A DNA stretch of 64,000 nt from Isoetes taiwanensis (GCA_021234155.1 JAJEKV010000797.1:25433-89432); one strand, 5' to 3'. Positions 12,800 through 24,659 are shown, counted from the first letter of the stretch. Made by a program: numbers and translations. Notes: generated by a model not told the origin, from the sequence alone.

Positions 12800-12973
12800 A
12801 AATCATGACAAAAAGGGCAAATAGTCTCCCAAATTAAACACTCATGACAAGAGAAACCCCTCACTTAATCATCTCCGAATTTATATGTGCGCCTAATGCA
12901 CAACCCTTTCCAAAGAATTTCTACCTAATCATTCTCGTGATGATGTTTGTGGTGAGGTTAGATAATTTAGAGG
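12800..12973 (-). repeat. Inverted copy of P450 fragment 12572-12746
   Basis: Read on the minus strand, this is a diverged copy of 12572-12746, covering the same codons (TSKLSNLTTNIIT... to NLGDYLPF...). The two arms are separated by 53 bases and would form a long hairpin if transcribed. The inverted copy is bracketed by an identical 19-base direct repeat (GCATTTATTGGCTCCCCAT at 12781-12799 and 12979-12997), with a partial third copy at 12766-12778. Differences between arms are substitutions and small indels, so the event is not very recent. Confidence 0.9.
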
Positions 12974-12999
12974 CGATTGCATTTATTGGCTCCCCATTT

Positions 13000-14397
13000 A
13001 GACTTGGATTCTAGGGGGTATTGACTCATGGAATAGGGTATTAGACTTCGTGGTTTTCGCATGCACACTTATTCCACAAGTCTAATACCCCTAAGTTAAA
13101 AAATATTCCACAAGTCGAATACCCCCAAATTAAAAAAAAATATTAAACGGTGGCCTCAAACTTGCACAAAGGAAACCGAAAATGAATGAACTAACCATCT
13201 GCCACGCGGTGATTCATATAATAATAAACTATAATAATTATGGATGTATGTATTCGCTCGCCGTTTCTCGAATCCAACGCTTTTTGGGAGCCAATATTTC
13301 TCTCATGAGGGTTATAGGCTAAGAATGGAGGATTTAAGGTAACTGGCCCACCTATGGTGAACTTAACGGTAAAAAATCATCCAAAATATAGAAGGATGGT
13401 CCAACTTCTATTTTTTAATACAAATATGTCTTTTGTAGAAGCCGCCTGTGATAGTCAATCGTTCTTTTCCGGAAAATATTACTTGCAAAGAACGTATATT
13501 TTCCTTCAACTTGTAGGGGTGCATTCACCTTAATGGTGAGATCTAACCTCCATTGGTGCATTTATATTATGTGCACTCGGGCCATCGATGGTGATAGTAC
13601 CTTGCCCTCGTTTGGTTCATGTTCTTCATTGGTGCAATCACACATCCACGTATGGTGATGGAAGTTCCCCTGTTTGGTTCACTAATAACACCTTATTGGT
13701 GCGGTGATCTAGCCTTCATGGATATGTCTATAACTCTAAATGGATCAAGGAAAAACAGAAATTGATGCACACAATTACCTAAGTTATCTTCATGAACTTT
13801 TTTGCTGCAATAAAAATAGCTATAAGAGAATTCAGATGCAAAAAGACAATGAAAAAATGAAGAGGATTTGGACCTCAATTGGCCTTATTATGCAGGCCAA
13901 TTACCATTTAATTATCCTGCAAAACAAATAGCATTGTAGGTTCAAATATGATTGTAATCTTTGAAAGAAGTTATTGCTAATAAATCATACCTTGTAGAGG
14001 AGCCCCATCTTAGATAAGAAAGACCATAGATGAGACCCCTCTAAATCCAAGTGGTATTTTCAAATCAAACAGACCATCAACCATGTTCAAACCTGAATAA
14101 ATCAGAAATATCAAATTTTAGACACATACATTTGATTGATCATAATAATAAGAAAATTTTCATTTATATTATAATGATCAAAGTCCCAAACTCTTAAGAT
14201 GAGCATCCGCTTCAATCTCGATACAAATCATCTAAGCATTTTGTCCTCTTATCAGGCATTTCAGAATCACTTTCTTCACTGTCATTTTCAGCCCTTGTTC
14301 TTTCCTTCTTCAAATTCTCATCCAAGGTGCAAGGCAAAGCATGCTCCTCTTCATCAAAAGAATTCTGGCAATCCTTGAATATACTATGCTGAACCTC
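13000..14397. other. No recognisable gene; weak internal repeats
   Basis: Around 13500-13710 the phrases CCATTGGTGCA, ATGGTGAT and TTTGGTTCA recur with irregular spacing, suggesting an old minisatellite. Near 14180-14330 the minus strand has a short frame ending in an acidic Ser/Glu-rich tail. It is too short to assign. Confidence 0.4.
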
Positions 14398-14572
14398 ATT
14401 TTTGGGTTGCCCCTAGGGGGCAAGCCCTTGTTTATGTGGGTTTATGGCATATTCCAAGCATATGCTAGTATATGCCAGGAATATGCCAATGACTGCTCAA
14501 AACAGGCTATCGGGTGTAAATTGGGGGTGGTCGCTATTGTCGGGCAGCGACTTTGAAACCGGCTAACCGGTT
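14398..14572 (+). repeat. Dispersed ~175-bp repeat, copy A
   Basis: It starts with TTGGGTTGCCCCTAGGGGGC, a small palindrome, contains ATGGCATAT..TATATGCCA and AATATGCCAATGACTGCT, and ends with GAAACCGGCTAACCGGT. The same order of blocks is found at 28417-28590 in the same orientation. It is probably a member of a short non-coding element family (MITE- or SINE-like), but I see neither a poly(A) tail nor convincing terminal inverted repeats. Confidence 0.75.
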
Positions 14573-15759
14573 TAACAGACACAGGGTTCAGATATCGCGG
14601 CTTCTATGGAGTCTTCCACGGCAATGGACGACACTGTTCTATATGCTCTGTGCCCTCATTTTGTAGTAAGTAACAACTTTTCAGAAATTGACGTCCTTTT
14701 CGACTCTCGGACCTTCGGACGGGTATGCCTTGAAGATCGAAAGTATGGCATCTTCTTGAAGAGCGTGGAACTTAACTAGTAAAATATGTAAAGCGGCGGT
14801 GGTTACGTTGACATTTGGGTAGGTCTCTTATGGAGTAAATACCTTGTAAGGATTGATTATCTTATATTCAATACTCCTTTTTTGCGTTCCTGCTTCTTGA
14901 TGGAAAGGCCTTTATTTCCATGTCAGAGATTTTACATGTCTGTTCGAGTCCTTATATGATGAGATGCAATGTCTGACAAGAAGCATGTTCTTTCCATGTA
15001 GATAAACAATGCTGGCTCCAATGCTTATACATACAAGTCACTTGTGGATACAATAGATGATGCTATATTGTAAGACCAATTGCATGTAGCGAGTCATTTG
15101 AAAGCAATTTCTCGGCTTGCATTAATATCGTGTAGGGAAAAAACACATACTGAGAAATTGTGGGAACAAATATGATTGGTGTCATGCTATCTTGTCGGGG
15201 AGGTATGTCTGAAGGATGGGATTTGATTGCATGGGAAAGCAGATTGTAAGATATTATCATATGGTGTTATTGATCAAGCAATTAGACTTATGAAAGGACA
15301 ACCTAGAGGAGGTCATATATTTAACATGGATGAAGCAAAGTCTTGACGGGCGCCAACTCCAAGCCATACATTTGTTTTCAGTTTTTAACTTTAAAGATAA
15401 ATGTTACAGTGGCTAGACATCAAACTACAATATTTGCCGATTTCAAGCCTTACTTGTTTTCCACATCGGGTTTTGCAAAGCATATGGTGCAACAAAGCGT
15501 AGCCTTCAACTGGTTTACTAAGACTCTGCAGGTAAATCAAGCTCTTCGCTTGCCTTTGGGCATGTGTGAGACTTCATAACATTCTTTTAGTGCATATGAA
15601 GGCAGAGTTAGGGATGCAAGGAGTAAAGAACGCCATTGTACACAACCTATCCAGATAAGCTTTCTTAACCCTTTGCTACGAACCGCCGCCTTCATTGTTA
15701 AGCATCCAAAATCTAGTAGCACACATCAAATCAATCAACTGCCTTTCTGAAACATGGGA
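14573..15759. other. No recognisable gene
   Basis: Short frames only. Nothing with a recognisable domain or repeat structure. Confidence 0.4.
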
Positions 15760-16306
15760 TGTTGTATTTGACAACTTTACTGTAATAGTAAGTATCCTGG
15801 GCAATGTTCTGCTATGGATGCTTCGAAGTCACTTATACCCAAACTGAAGGAAATACAGCCTGTACATGGTACACGTGCCATGGCATGATTGTGCCAGACA
15901 TACACGCTTTGAAAAGCGGCCCGTGTAAAACGACAAAAGGGGGAGATCGAACGTAAAACGCATGCGAGAGAGGAGTGGAATCGATTTTCGATTTGCAGGG
16001 AGGCTAGATCGTCGCTATGTGGCCGGTAAATACTGCAGGAGGTTGAGGTGAACGGGAGGTCCAGGGTCTGCAACAGAACAATGCAGGTCCGTTTTCTTGT
16101 TTGGCCGTGTGCTTGCAGGAGCGAGCCTGGTTTTGATCCAAGCGATTGCAGTCAGCAGTTGGATCAATCTGTTTCCTAAGCAGAAGGTGTGACAATTAGA
16201 AGACAAGCTTGGGCTATCGGAGCAGCTGTAGAAGTGGCCTTGTTCAGAGGCTAGCTTGGGTTGTCGGAGAAGCCAAGGAAGGAGCCCTATCTCTGAATTG
16301 TTTACA
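15760..16306 (+). repeat. Probable 5' LTR of copia element
   Basis: The right edge is well placed: the sequence ends TTTACA at 16306, one base before a plant initiator-Met primer-binding site. The left edge is a guess at TGTTGTATTTG (15760), since no 3' LTR remains for comparison. Length would be about 547 bp, normal for a copia LTR. Confidence 0.35.
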
Positions 16307-16307
16307 G

Positions 16308-16320
16308 TGGTATCAGAGCC
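16308..16320 (+). promoter_or_regulatory. Primer-binding site (initiator Met tRNA)
   Basis: TGGTATCAGAGCC is the standard plant retrotransposon site complementary to the 3' end of initiator methionine tRNA. It lies one base past the LTR end and just before the gag ATG at 16327. Confidence 0.9.
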
Positions 16321-16326
16321 AGGTTC

Positions 16327-17165
16327 ATGGCCAGCAAGCTTGCCTTGACATACCTGAGTAACACCAAAGTATTTGAGGGAGATGAAGCTAGTTTTCAACT
16401 CTGGAAAGCCATGATCACACAGGCCCTCAAGGTGGATAAATTATGGGAGCTCGTATCCAAAGGAAAAATGGCTGTGACACCATTCAAGATAAAGAAAGAG
16501 GCATCTGGATCAGAAGAAGGGAAGAGGGAAGAGACATCTGAAGATGAGAAGGAGGAAATTGCTAAGGCGATCATCATGGCAAAATTGGGAGGAGACATAG
16601 TGCTTGAAATTCAGCACAAGACTCCAGCCGAGATGTGGGAATACCTTCTTGAAAGGTATGAAGCCAAGACTTCTTCGCAAATTGAAGTGTTGGAGATGCA
16701 AGTACGCAGCTTGCAGTTTGAGAAGGGTGGTGACGTGACGAGTTTAATAAGGTGTCTACGTTTGCTATTCCACGATTTAGAGGGAGCCAGAGTGAAATAT
16801 TCCGAGCAACAGAAGGTATTAATTTTAACAAGAGCCTTTCATGATTCTTACAAGGATTTAGTCGTTGGTTGGTTAGGCGACCAGCCACGCTTGATAAAAA
16901 GCCCGTGGAAGCAATTAGAACGGAATTGGAGCAAGAAAAGATTGCAGCAGCAAGTGTGAGGGAGAAATCTGTCCGTATGGAAGAACATCCCAATCGCTTT
17001 GTATGTGGGAAAGAGGTCGGGACCCAGGTAGAAGCCGAGGAAGAGGAAGAGCACAAATCCAAAGGTTACGCTTGTGAGGATGTCCAAATCGAGAAAGGTG
17101 GAGTCGTGGTACAGGAGCATTTCCACGAGGGGAAGGGTCGAAAGCATCATCTATGGCAACTGTAA
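16327..17165 (+). pseudogene. Ty1/copia gag (frameshifted)
   Basis: The frame opens at 16327 right after the primer-binding site and encodes a UBN2-type copia Gag. The early motif has the pattern of L-x-G-x-N-Y/F-x-x-W (here FEGDEASFQLWKAMI), followed by a Lys/Glu-rich linker. The later part contains AEMWEYLLERYE and QVRSLQFEKGGDV, typical of the capsid-like core. The first frame stops at 16959. Coding continues in another frame (16869-17165) that is acidic and Lys-rich, with a Cys-His remnant but no intact CCHC knuckle. Gag would coat the element's RNA. Here it is broken. Confidence 0.85.
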
Positions 17166-17225
17166 GTGAACTTGATGATAGCAGTGAGAAATTAGCAAAA
17201 GTGGGAGTGCTTAGTGAAGATAAGG

Positions 17226-18251
17226 TAAAGAAACTGAACTTTAAAGATGTAGTGTCAAATATTACTCTTAGAAATGGCTTGGATAAAACTGACACTGACT
17301 TTAGATTCGGGAGCTGAAGTCTCCATAGTCAACTTACCTGGTTTGTTGAATAAGGTTGAGCTAAGTAAAGGTAATCCGAGGGTGCAAATGGGAAATGGCG
17401 CAACACAAAAGGTGCGTGGAAAGGGGGAGTTGCAGGTATCAAGAGAAGGCAAGGAAGTTTTAAGATTGCCAGATACTCTATTTGCTCCAAAAATGTTGTT
17501 TAACTTAGTCTCGGTTGCAAATCTTGTTGATAATGGATATGATTTACTTTTTCATAAGCATGGATGCAAATTTATTAAAGATGGTGTGAAAATATTTGAT
17601 GCTGATAGAAGAGGAAATTTGTTTGAGTTTGACATCAAAGCAATCAATAAAATATCTTCCATAGATAAACTGCATACTTGGCATTTGAGGTTGACGCACA
17701 CAAATCATAATAATATTAGACTTGCAGAAAAGCACAATTTCTTGGATGACTTGATGTGTGAGCATGAAAATCATGATGATATTTGTGAGGCATGCATGTT
17801 AGGAAAGCAAAGTAGATTGCCTTTTAGAAATAAAGGCAAGAGAGCACACAAATTGCTTGAGTTAGTTCATTCAGATGTTTGTGGTCCAATGCAAGTTCAA
17901 AGTCTAGGGTCGAAATTCTACTTTGCATCATTTATTGATGACTATAGCAGAAGGACTAAGTGTTACTTTTTGAGGTCCAAAGACCAAGTATTTGATGCCT
18001 TTAGGCTTTATGTTGCGGAAGTTGAAAGGGAGACATCATTAAAGGTTAAATGCTTGAGGTCTGATCTTGGAGGAGAATACATATCAGGTGAATTTTGCAA
18101 ATTTTGCCAGGAGCATGGAATTAGAAGACAGTATACATGTCGGTATACGCCGCAGCAAAATGGTGTAGCAGGACGAAAGAATCGCACCATCATGAATGCA
18201 GCAAGGTCCATGCTTAAGCATCCGGGCCTATCTAACAGCTTATGGGCGTAA
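17226..18251 (+). pseudogene. Ty1/copia protease and integrase (inactive)
   Basis: An aspartic protease comes first, with the active motif LDSGAEVSIV near 17295-17325. It is followed by the GAG-pre-integrase zinc-binding region (HLRLTHTNH ... CEACMLGKQ, about 17680-17810) and the integrase core. The integrase keeps the first two acidic residues (HSDVCGP and LRSDLGGEY), but the usual TPQQNGVAERKNRT reads with Gly in place of the catalytic Glu (VAGRKNR), so strand transfer should be dead even without the stop at 18251. The clean long frame suggests fairly recent insertion. The product would be part of a Gag-Pol polyprotein in a cytoplasmic particle. Confidence 0.9.
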
Positions 18252-18305
18252 AGCAGGCTTGTCACATTCGAAAAAGGTTGCCCAAGTGTTGCAAGAAAGG
18301 AGGCG

Positions 18306-18827
18306 ATGCAAACAGGTTTGACTGACAAAGACAATCCGCGAAGCTTTAAAGTGTATGGATGTTTAGCCTATATGTTGGTCCCCGAAGAACTCAGGAGGAA
18401 GTTGGATGATAGAAGCATATGTACTTTTCTGGTTGGCTACGATGAAGAAACGAATGGTTACAGGTTATATGATCCAAACACTCGCAGAATATATGTTAGC
18501 AGAGATGTGATATTTAACGAAAACATCATATACAAAGGTAGGAAACTGCTTAGCAAGCCAGAGATGACAGAATGGGTACCCGTAGAATATTTGGAAAATG
18601 ATTCAGGGGTAAGTAAAGAAGCAATGCACAATTTTAAGGAGACAATAGGTTTACCCATGGAAGATGAAATTGACATTGAAGATGATGAAATTGAGGGCAT
18701 AAGTGAGCAAGAAGGTACAGAACCAGATGTGGTGCATGAGGTCGCAGAAACTGATAGTGCGCTGCATACTGGGTCAAAGGAGGTGCATGAAGTCTTAGAG
18801 CCAGAGGAGGTGCATGAAGTCTTAGAG
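18306..18827 (+). pseudogene. Copia integrase C-terminal region, RT missing
   Basis: A frame shifted from the integrase encodes the conserved segment after the catalytic core (FKVYGCLAYMLVP...TFLVGYDEETNGYRLYDP...VSRDVIFNEN), then an acidic linker. Just where the reverse transcriptase should begin, the copia homology stops. The last 50 bases contain a 24-base direct repeat (GAGGTGCATGAAGTCTTAGAG) in two copies, then a Helitron tail begins at 18828. No RT, RNase H or 3' LTR is present. Confidence 0.85.
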
Positions 18828-18909
18828 ACTACAAGGCCATATAGTCTAACAACAGCTTTCTAGCTCGTCACTGCTTATGCCCAACCACAACGGTGGGCAC
18901 CATTACTAG
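18828..18909 (+). mobile_element. Helitron-type 3' tail, family with 25896-26036
   Basis: The first 36 bases (ACTACAAGGCCATATAGTCT...TTCTAGCTC) are identical to those at 25896. After a deletion of about 60 bases relative to that copy, the tail ends TATGCCCAACCACAACGGTGGGCACCATTACTAG as two hairpin arms plus CTAG. The next base is A, not T, because a pentanucleotide array abuts it. The copia sequence on its left is either captured cargo or a truncated neighbour. Confidence 0.7.
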
Positions 18910-18965
18910 AATAGAATAGAATAGAATAGAATAGAATAGAATAGAATAGAATAGAATAGAATAGA
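18908..18965 (-). repeat. (AATAG)n array, probable LINE 3' tail
   Basis: About eleven AGAAT/AATAG units read without interruption. On the minus strand this is (TATTC)n at the 3' end of the LINE whose ORF2 ends near 19370, which is where a LINE with a simple-repeat tail would carry it. Shorter arrays of the same unit lie near 38075-38093 and 49789-49816. Confidence 0.75.
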
Positions 18966-19370
18966 CATTAACGTCCCTTGTGCCCTCAGGCCCCTGGACT
19001 TGTGTAGCATGGGCGAGCTCCCTGAAAGGGCGCTACTAGCACATCATGCTGTTATGATGTAGCCTTTTCTGAATGCTGACTTTTTTCTTCCTGCTTTACC
19101 TCCTGGTGCGGCGTGCGGTGATCGTCGTTATCGGTCGGTTTTCTGCCGGGAACAATTTGTGTGGGGTTTATGAGCCGCTTTTGTGCAGTTCATATTACAA
19201 ACCCTCTTTCCCTGTGTACTTCTTCTCGTGGTATCATCATCATCATTCGGATCGCGCCCTCGCCAATTCTCTCAGTGATTCTGTTATTGTCATCAGAATA
19301 TGTACTGGTTGCCTCCATCTTATAGTTCTGTACTTGTCTCTAATGTCCCCGTATATCGGGCAATCGTTAA

Positions 19371-22300
19371 TCATGTGGTTCTCATCACATTGTCGCAGAT
19401 TCTGCATATCCGGTCCTCCTTATCTATTCCCCTCCACTTGTCATTTTCGATTCTCAGATCATGGCTCCCCATCCTGAATCTAGCCAGGATATCTCTTCTG
19501 GCTTTTCCCAATATGTTATCCCGGTACATCTGATGTCCTACCTGTTGATCTGGGTTAAAAACTGTCATGAGCCAGATTGTCTTGGGTCCTGTGTGTTTTT
19601 GCAGCCATGCTCTTGTAGCTCTGTCTGCCCACTCCTCATTCCACTGCCCTTCGTTTATTAGGTCGCTCAGGTTTAATCCCATCTCTCTGGTCCATTTTGC
19701 CACATCCTTAAACCATCCGCTGCCTATGAGAATGTGTGACTTTGCTGACTCGGTGATTGCAATACTAGACAATTTCCCCTGAAGGTCTTCTGCATTGTCC
19801 TTAATCAGGTACCTTATGGTCCTCTCCCATTCTCTCACCTCCAGTGATTTATGGCCTGTTTCGAGGACCATGATTGTCAGTGGCGTATTTGTCCGTACTT
19901 TAAATTCCTGTTTGTGCCATTGCCTAAGGATTCCTTCCTATTTTTCCATTTTTTTTTGTCTCATTAGGCCCGGCCCCCAAGCTTCTGCCCCATATAATTG
20001 TGTAGTGGCTACTACTACACTGAATAAGTAGCATTTGATGTCCCAGTCAATTATTCTGCTTTTGTTGCAGAAATTCTTCATATTGAAATAACTTCCTATG
20101 GCTGATTGGAACCTGGTGTCTGCACACTTAGCCCACTTCCCTGTGCCATGCGCATCATACCCTAGATACCTGTATTCCGTTGCTTCCTCTATTTCTGTTT
20201 CCTTATATCTGAAGGGTCTATGCCTGTTCTTATGGCCGAAAATGACTATCTTAGTCTTTGCTAGATTTACTGTTAGCCCAATTTTTTCACAGAATTTTTC
20301 TAGAATTTTTAGTAGTCTGTGCATCCCCTTGTTTTTTGTGGCCATCGTACTCAGATCGTCAGATAGCATAATCGGTACCTTCGTGTCTCCTAACGTGAGG
20401 GGCGTATTCTTCCCCTTGCTATTACGCTATGTAACCCCTGTAAAAGCATCTATGTATATCCCAAATAGAGTTGGGGATAGCGGGGCAGCCCTATTTAACG
20501 CTTTGGTATCACTATCTATTGGTAAAAGCATCCTTCTTGCTCTATCTTGGCATATACCCTATGGTATAGTCTTGCAATCGATCCTACCATGTTTCTTGGG
20601 GCTTGCATGTCTATCAACCTTTGTAATAGCTTCTCCCTTGGGGACTGTTTTAATGAGGTAGAATGCTTTCAGTGTAAGTCTGAAGTCTACAAAGCAATTA
20701 GATTATCTTTCTTCCTTGTGCTTTGTTTATGTTTCTATTAATATCCAGAAGGGTTACTAGATGGTTCCGTAGTTGAGTGTTCCGCCTGAAGCACGCTTGT
20801 CCTTGTGCTCTCATGTTTCCAGCTACGCCCATTTCTTTAATTTGTTGTCCAGTGCCTTTCTGAACCATTTTGCGAAGATGGAACTCACCATTATTGTCCT
20901 ATAGTTTCCTGGAACTTGCCTGCCTTCCGCCTTATGTAGAGGTATGACCCTATTGTATGTCCAAATGCGGAAGCCATGTATATGTATTATGCCATTGAAA
21001 ATGTTCGCGGACTGTTTCCCTATTTCGTTTTGAGACATTTGATGTAATTCCTTCGTCGAGACCATATAGATCCGGGGCTTTGTGGTTACCCATCCTGTTT
21101 AAGGCTACCATTACCTCTTGCATGTTGAAATATGGTTTATCCGAATCCTGCAGTGTTGGTATTGATACGGGGGATGCCCTTGTCTTATCTGATTTCTCCG
21201 GTATTTCTCCCATCCACGTTTCCAATCTCGTCTGCTCATTCCTTGTTTTCATATTCTCCCCTCCCTTCCTTTTGAATCCCCTCCAAAACCTTCGGGGCTG
21301 TTTCTTCAGCAATTTTGCCATACCCCATTGGTGCTGCAACAAGTTCTTATTCCATTTTAACTTCAATAGTCTTATGTATTCTGCTTTTTCTGTCTGGTAT
21401 GTCTCCTTCCCTATGTGCTCTTTGGTTATTCTTTTTTGTTCTCTGCACTCGTCATCATACCATACTGATGCCTTGAAGGCCTTGTTCTTCCTGGTTCTGT
21501 TCTTTTTCCCGAATACCTCTGTTGCTATCTCACCATGATGTCATTGAGTATATTACCATTGTCATTCGCATTGTGTTTTCCCATTCCCACTTTTCCATTT
21601 CCTCCCTGATCGTTTGTATGAATGTATCTGTGTATTTTTCCTGAAATTGGATTCTCATCCTCGTTTTCTCTTCCTCCTTTTCCCCTGTGTTATTGACATG
21701 TGTCGTCCCACCCCATTTGAGTGTTAATTGGATCGGTCTATGACTTTTCCTCTTTCCAGTCGGCCAGTCCTGTAGCATTAACCCTACGACTATTTCCACT
21801 GCTTGACCATTCAGAATTACATAGTCTACTATGCTCTTGCCATGTGCATTTTGACTCATGAAGCTCCCTGATCCTCCCCATTTTTGCACTCCATTAGCTA
21901 TGATTACCCCTGTTGCTGTGCAAATTTCAAGCAATAATTCGCCTTTAGCGTTGAGCTCTGCCTTATCCTCTGTATCTCTCTGCCATTCCTGTGTTCTTGC
22001 TGTGTATATTATCTGACCACCCGTTTCATATATGTTCGTGCTTTGTGCCTGTTCTTGTCTGGTTCTGGCAGTTAGATCCCCTACTAGGACCCTGTTCTTT
22101 CCATTTCATCATACTTTCCCCTAGGTCCAACAACTCTAGCTTGTCACTGTTTGGCGGACAATATGCTATGATCAGAAATAGGTCTTGTTTGTTTTGCAAT
22201 TGAATATTCAACACCATGTATCTTTTATTGATATCTGAATGTAAAATACGTACGCTGTTAGCTATACTGTTCTTTACATAACATGCTAGGCCTGCACTTC

Positions 22301-22634
22301 CCCTCCCTATCTTGAAATCCTTATCTTTCCAACACGTGAACAACTGATATCCCTCTTCCTCTGGCAGCCTCTTGACGTTATGCTCCCATGTCTCTACTAG
22401 ACATATTATGTCGCAGCTGTGAGCACCCTCTAGTCTCTCTCCGTCATCCCACGGGTACCCGGTACAGTTCCAGTACCATATTGTCAGCGTCTCTTCCCTC
22501 GAGGTTGCTCCTTCGGGGTCTCCGTGCCTTCTGTCTTGTTGCTTGTTCTTCTTGGCCTTCCTCTGGTCTTCATTGTTGGGGTTGGGCCCATGAACCCCGC
22601 TTGCGTTGTTCGGTCTTCGTCGCCCCACTTCCAC
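19371..22634 (-). pseudogene. LINE ORF2: endonuclease, RT, Cys-rich C-terminus (decayed)
   Basis: Read from 22634 downward, an APE-type endonuclease comes first (LTIWYWNCTG, CLVETWE, a GDLTART segment after a frameshift near 22090, IVDYVILNG, SHRPIQL). Reverse transcriptase follows, with ALNRMGNHKAPDLYGLD near 21110-21060, GNYRTIMVSSIFAKWF near 20920-20870 and the catalytic motif MLSDDL at 20369-20352. Thumb-like sequence (VNLAKTKIVIFG, EYRYLGYDAHG) and a Cys-rich end (DRICRICDN, near 19400) close the ORF. At least six stops or frameshifts divide it, so it is inactive. It lies just downstream of an ORF1 on the same strand. The product would nick DNA and prime reverse transcription on it. Confidence 0.9.
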
Positions 22635-23562
22635 TTCTTTCTGCTCCTCTATGCTGATTCCCTTCCAGCGTTATCGCCCTTAGCGCTCCCCCCAAAACTC
22701 TGCTCTCCTGCCCCTGCTGTATAGTCATCAGGGGGTTTATGTTTTCCTTCTCCAATTCTGTTGCTTTTGCTTGTCCCTGTGTTCCCACATTTTGTTCCTG
22801 CGTCAGGGCGGCCTGTTCTCTTACCCTCTTGTGAAGGTAGACTTTGCCATTCCTGACCCCTGCGTGTATCCCTGCTTGGTTCAACTCCCTGGCTTTGGCT
22901 AACTCCCTGTGCAGCCCTTGACGCTGCATGACTGTTAGAGCCTCCTGTACCTTGATCCCATTCCTCAATCTGGATCCCATCCGCAATATTCTTTCTTTGG
23001 TTGCCAAGTCCCTCAATGTCAGGTTTATGTGCCTCGATCGCCCTCTCCATTGGCCTGACTGTAATGCCTTGACAATGATGCTCCTGTGTTCCTTGAATAC
23101 TGTCTCTATCACCTCTGCAGTAACTCGATATATGTCCTCGTTAGGTTTCTCCACTACTCCAATTAGCCTAACATCATGTTTAATTTTACTCTGCTTCTCA
23201 TATTCCATTATATGTGGTTTTATCCTATCAAATGACTCCCATGCATCTAACTCAACATTTGATTTTTCTAATTCAACCAACCTTTACAGAATTTTTGCTT
23301 TCTCCTCTTCAATCTCGTCCATTCTGCACTGCATTTCCTCGTTCGTCCTCTCCACCCCTCCTACCCTCACGTCCATACTGGAGATGGCTAATTTGTTACG
23401 ATTGCACGTTTCCGCCAGTGCGTTGAGTGCATCCATGCTCGGAATTTTCGATTCTAACTGCTTGTCCATCTGTGCCAGGAAATCCCTAAGGTTCTGTTGG
23501 CTCACTAGCGCTTTTGCTGCATCTGCTCTCTTCTGTTGGCTGCTGTTGGTATTATCGGCCAT
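22570..23562 (-). pseudogene. LINE ORF1-like protein (one frameshift)
   Basis: The frame opens at 23562 (MADNTNSSQQ...) and encodes a coiled-coil-like region up to 23284, where a stop or shift breaks it. From 23280 a second frame continues (ELEKSNVELDAW...), then a segment resembling the RRM/C-terminal part of L1-type ORF1 proteins (VRLIGVVEKPNED..., RSRHINLTLRDLATKERILR) and a Gln/Glu-rich tail to 22570. Such proteins bind LINE RNA and act as chaperones. It overlaps the start of ORF2 by about 65 bases, a usual LINE arrangement. The assignment rests on position and general style. Confidence 0.75.
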
Positions 23563-23935
23563 AGTTTCTGTTTGCGAAAAACTCTGCGTTGGCTCTGGAC
23601 AGGACTATCGTGCTAGACTCCCTCTGGTAAGGTAGCCGTAATACTTCCTTAAGGGGTATTTATTATATCCTTGTAAACGGTCTTTTATTTGAAATCACCG
23701 TTTTAATTTTGAATTTTGAATTTCGAATTGCCCATAATTATTCCGCCCGTCTCTTTTATTATTCGATCCTCTCTTGTAAGATACTGTCATATTTCCTCTT
23801 CGTCGATTGGCCGGGGATGACCCTCTCTGAGCCAATTAGTTCGGTAGTTGCCTACCGCATTAGTTATGCATTTATGCGTTCAAACATTCCAGCATTTCTG
23901 CATTTCTGCATTTCTGTCATTTTGGTGATCTGGGA

Positions 23936-24215
23936 ACCAGTTGGGGGCCGGGCCCACGCTATCCTGGCCTATGGCGGGGGTTATACCCCTCAGTCCATAA
24001 TTTGCCCCATTCTCCTTTTTGACAATTGGGGTATTCTTCATACCCCGATAGATGTTATATTTTGCTCTCCAGGTATCAACGAGTTTTTATTGGTCCGGGT
24101 TACCAGCTGGTGGGTCTAGCCCTCGCTATCCTAGTGTACGACGGAGGCTTAGCCTCTCTGTCCCGTAGCTTGTCCCGTCCACCTTTTACTCTAAGGATCT
24201 TGTAACCTTTTGTGC
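23936..24215 (-). repeat. Tandem repeats in probable LINE 5' region
   Basis: Two units of about 165 bases begin ACCAG(T/C)TGG.GGG (23936 and 24100). Both carry C(C/T)CGCTATCCT..., a GCGGGGGTTATACCCC or GGAGGCTTAGCC palindrome, and CCACCTTTT/TCTCCTTTTT. A weaker relative may lie near 24490-24550. Their position upstream of ORF1 suggests promoter monomers like those of other LINEs. Confidence 0.5.
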
Positions 24216-24659
24216 TCTGAATTTCCAGTGGTCCAGTTTGCCAGTCCAAAGTGTGTTCCCTCGATATTTTATCATTTTGTTGTCTGCATATCGTCCATTC
24301 TCCTTTATCTTTTCTGTCCGTGTGTCTGTCTGACATGGCACCGCTTTATCATTCTCCCGAGTCTACCACCTTCGCCATCCTTTTTGTGTTTAGATTTGGT
24401 TCCTGCCGTGTCGTAGTCCACCTTCCTTGGATTTGCCTGCTATCACCTTCCTTTGTTTGTTGAATGAATCCTGTTGTTGTTTAGCATGCCACCCTCCCAT
24501 GATTATGTCCATGGGGGGCACGGGTCAAAGTATACCCCTGAGTCTCTTCCTCGTATTATTGTATACCACCCGAGGTGATTTTTGCAGAGTCATAGCAGAA
24601 AGGTATGAAGGTATCCGCAGTTCCATAACTAATTGCTTACATTCGGTCTAGAATATAAT

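Noticed and set aside
14770-14790. CTAGTAA as a minus-strand Helitron 3' end
   Set aside because: No GC hairpin at the proper distance; the same holds for similar strings near 39427 and 41526.
16574-17062. 162-codon minus-strand frame
   Set aside because: Shadow of the copia gag.
20098-20661. 187-codon plus-strand frame
   Set aside because: Antisense to the LINE reverse transcriptase; its Ser/Leu/Phe-rich composition is the shadow of the real minus-strand frame.
22928-23635. 235-codon plus-strand frame
   Set aside because: Antisense to LINE ORF1; no domain of its own.
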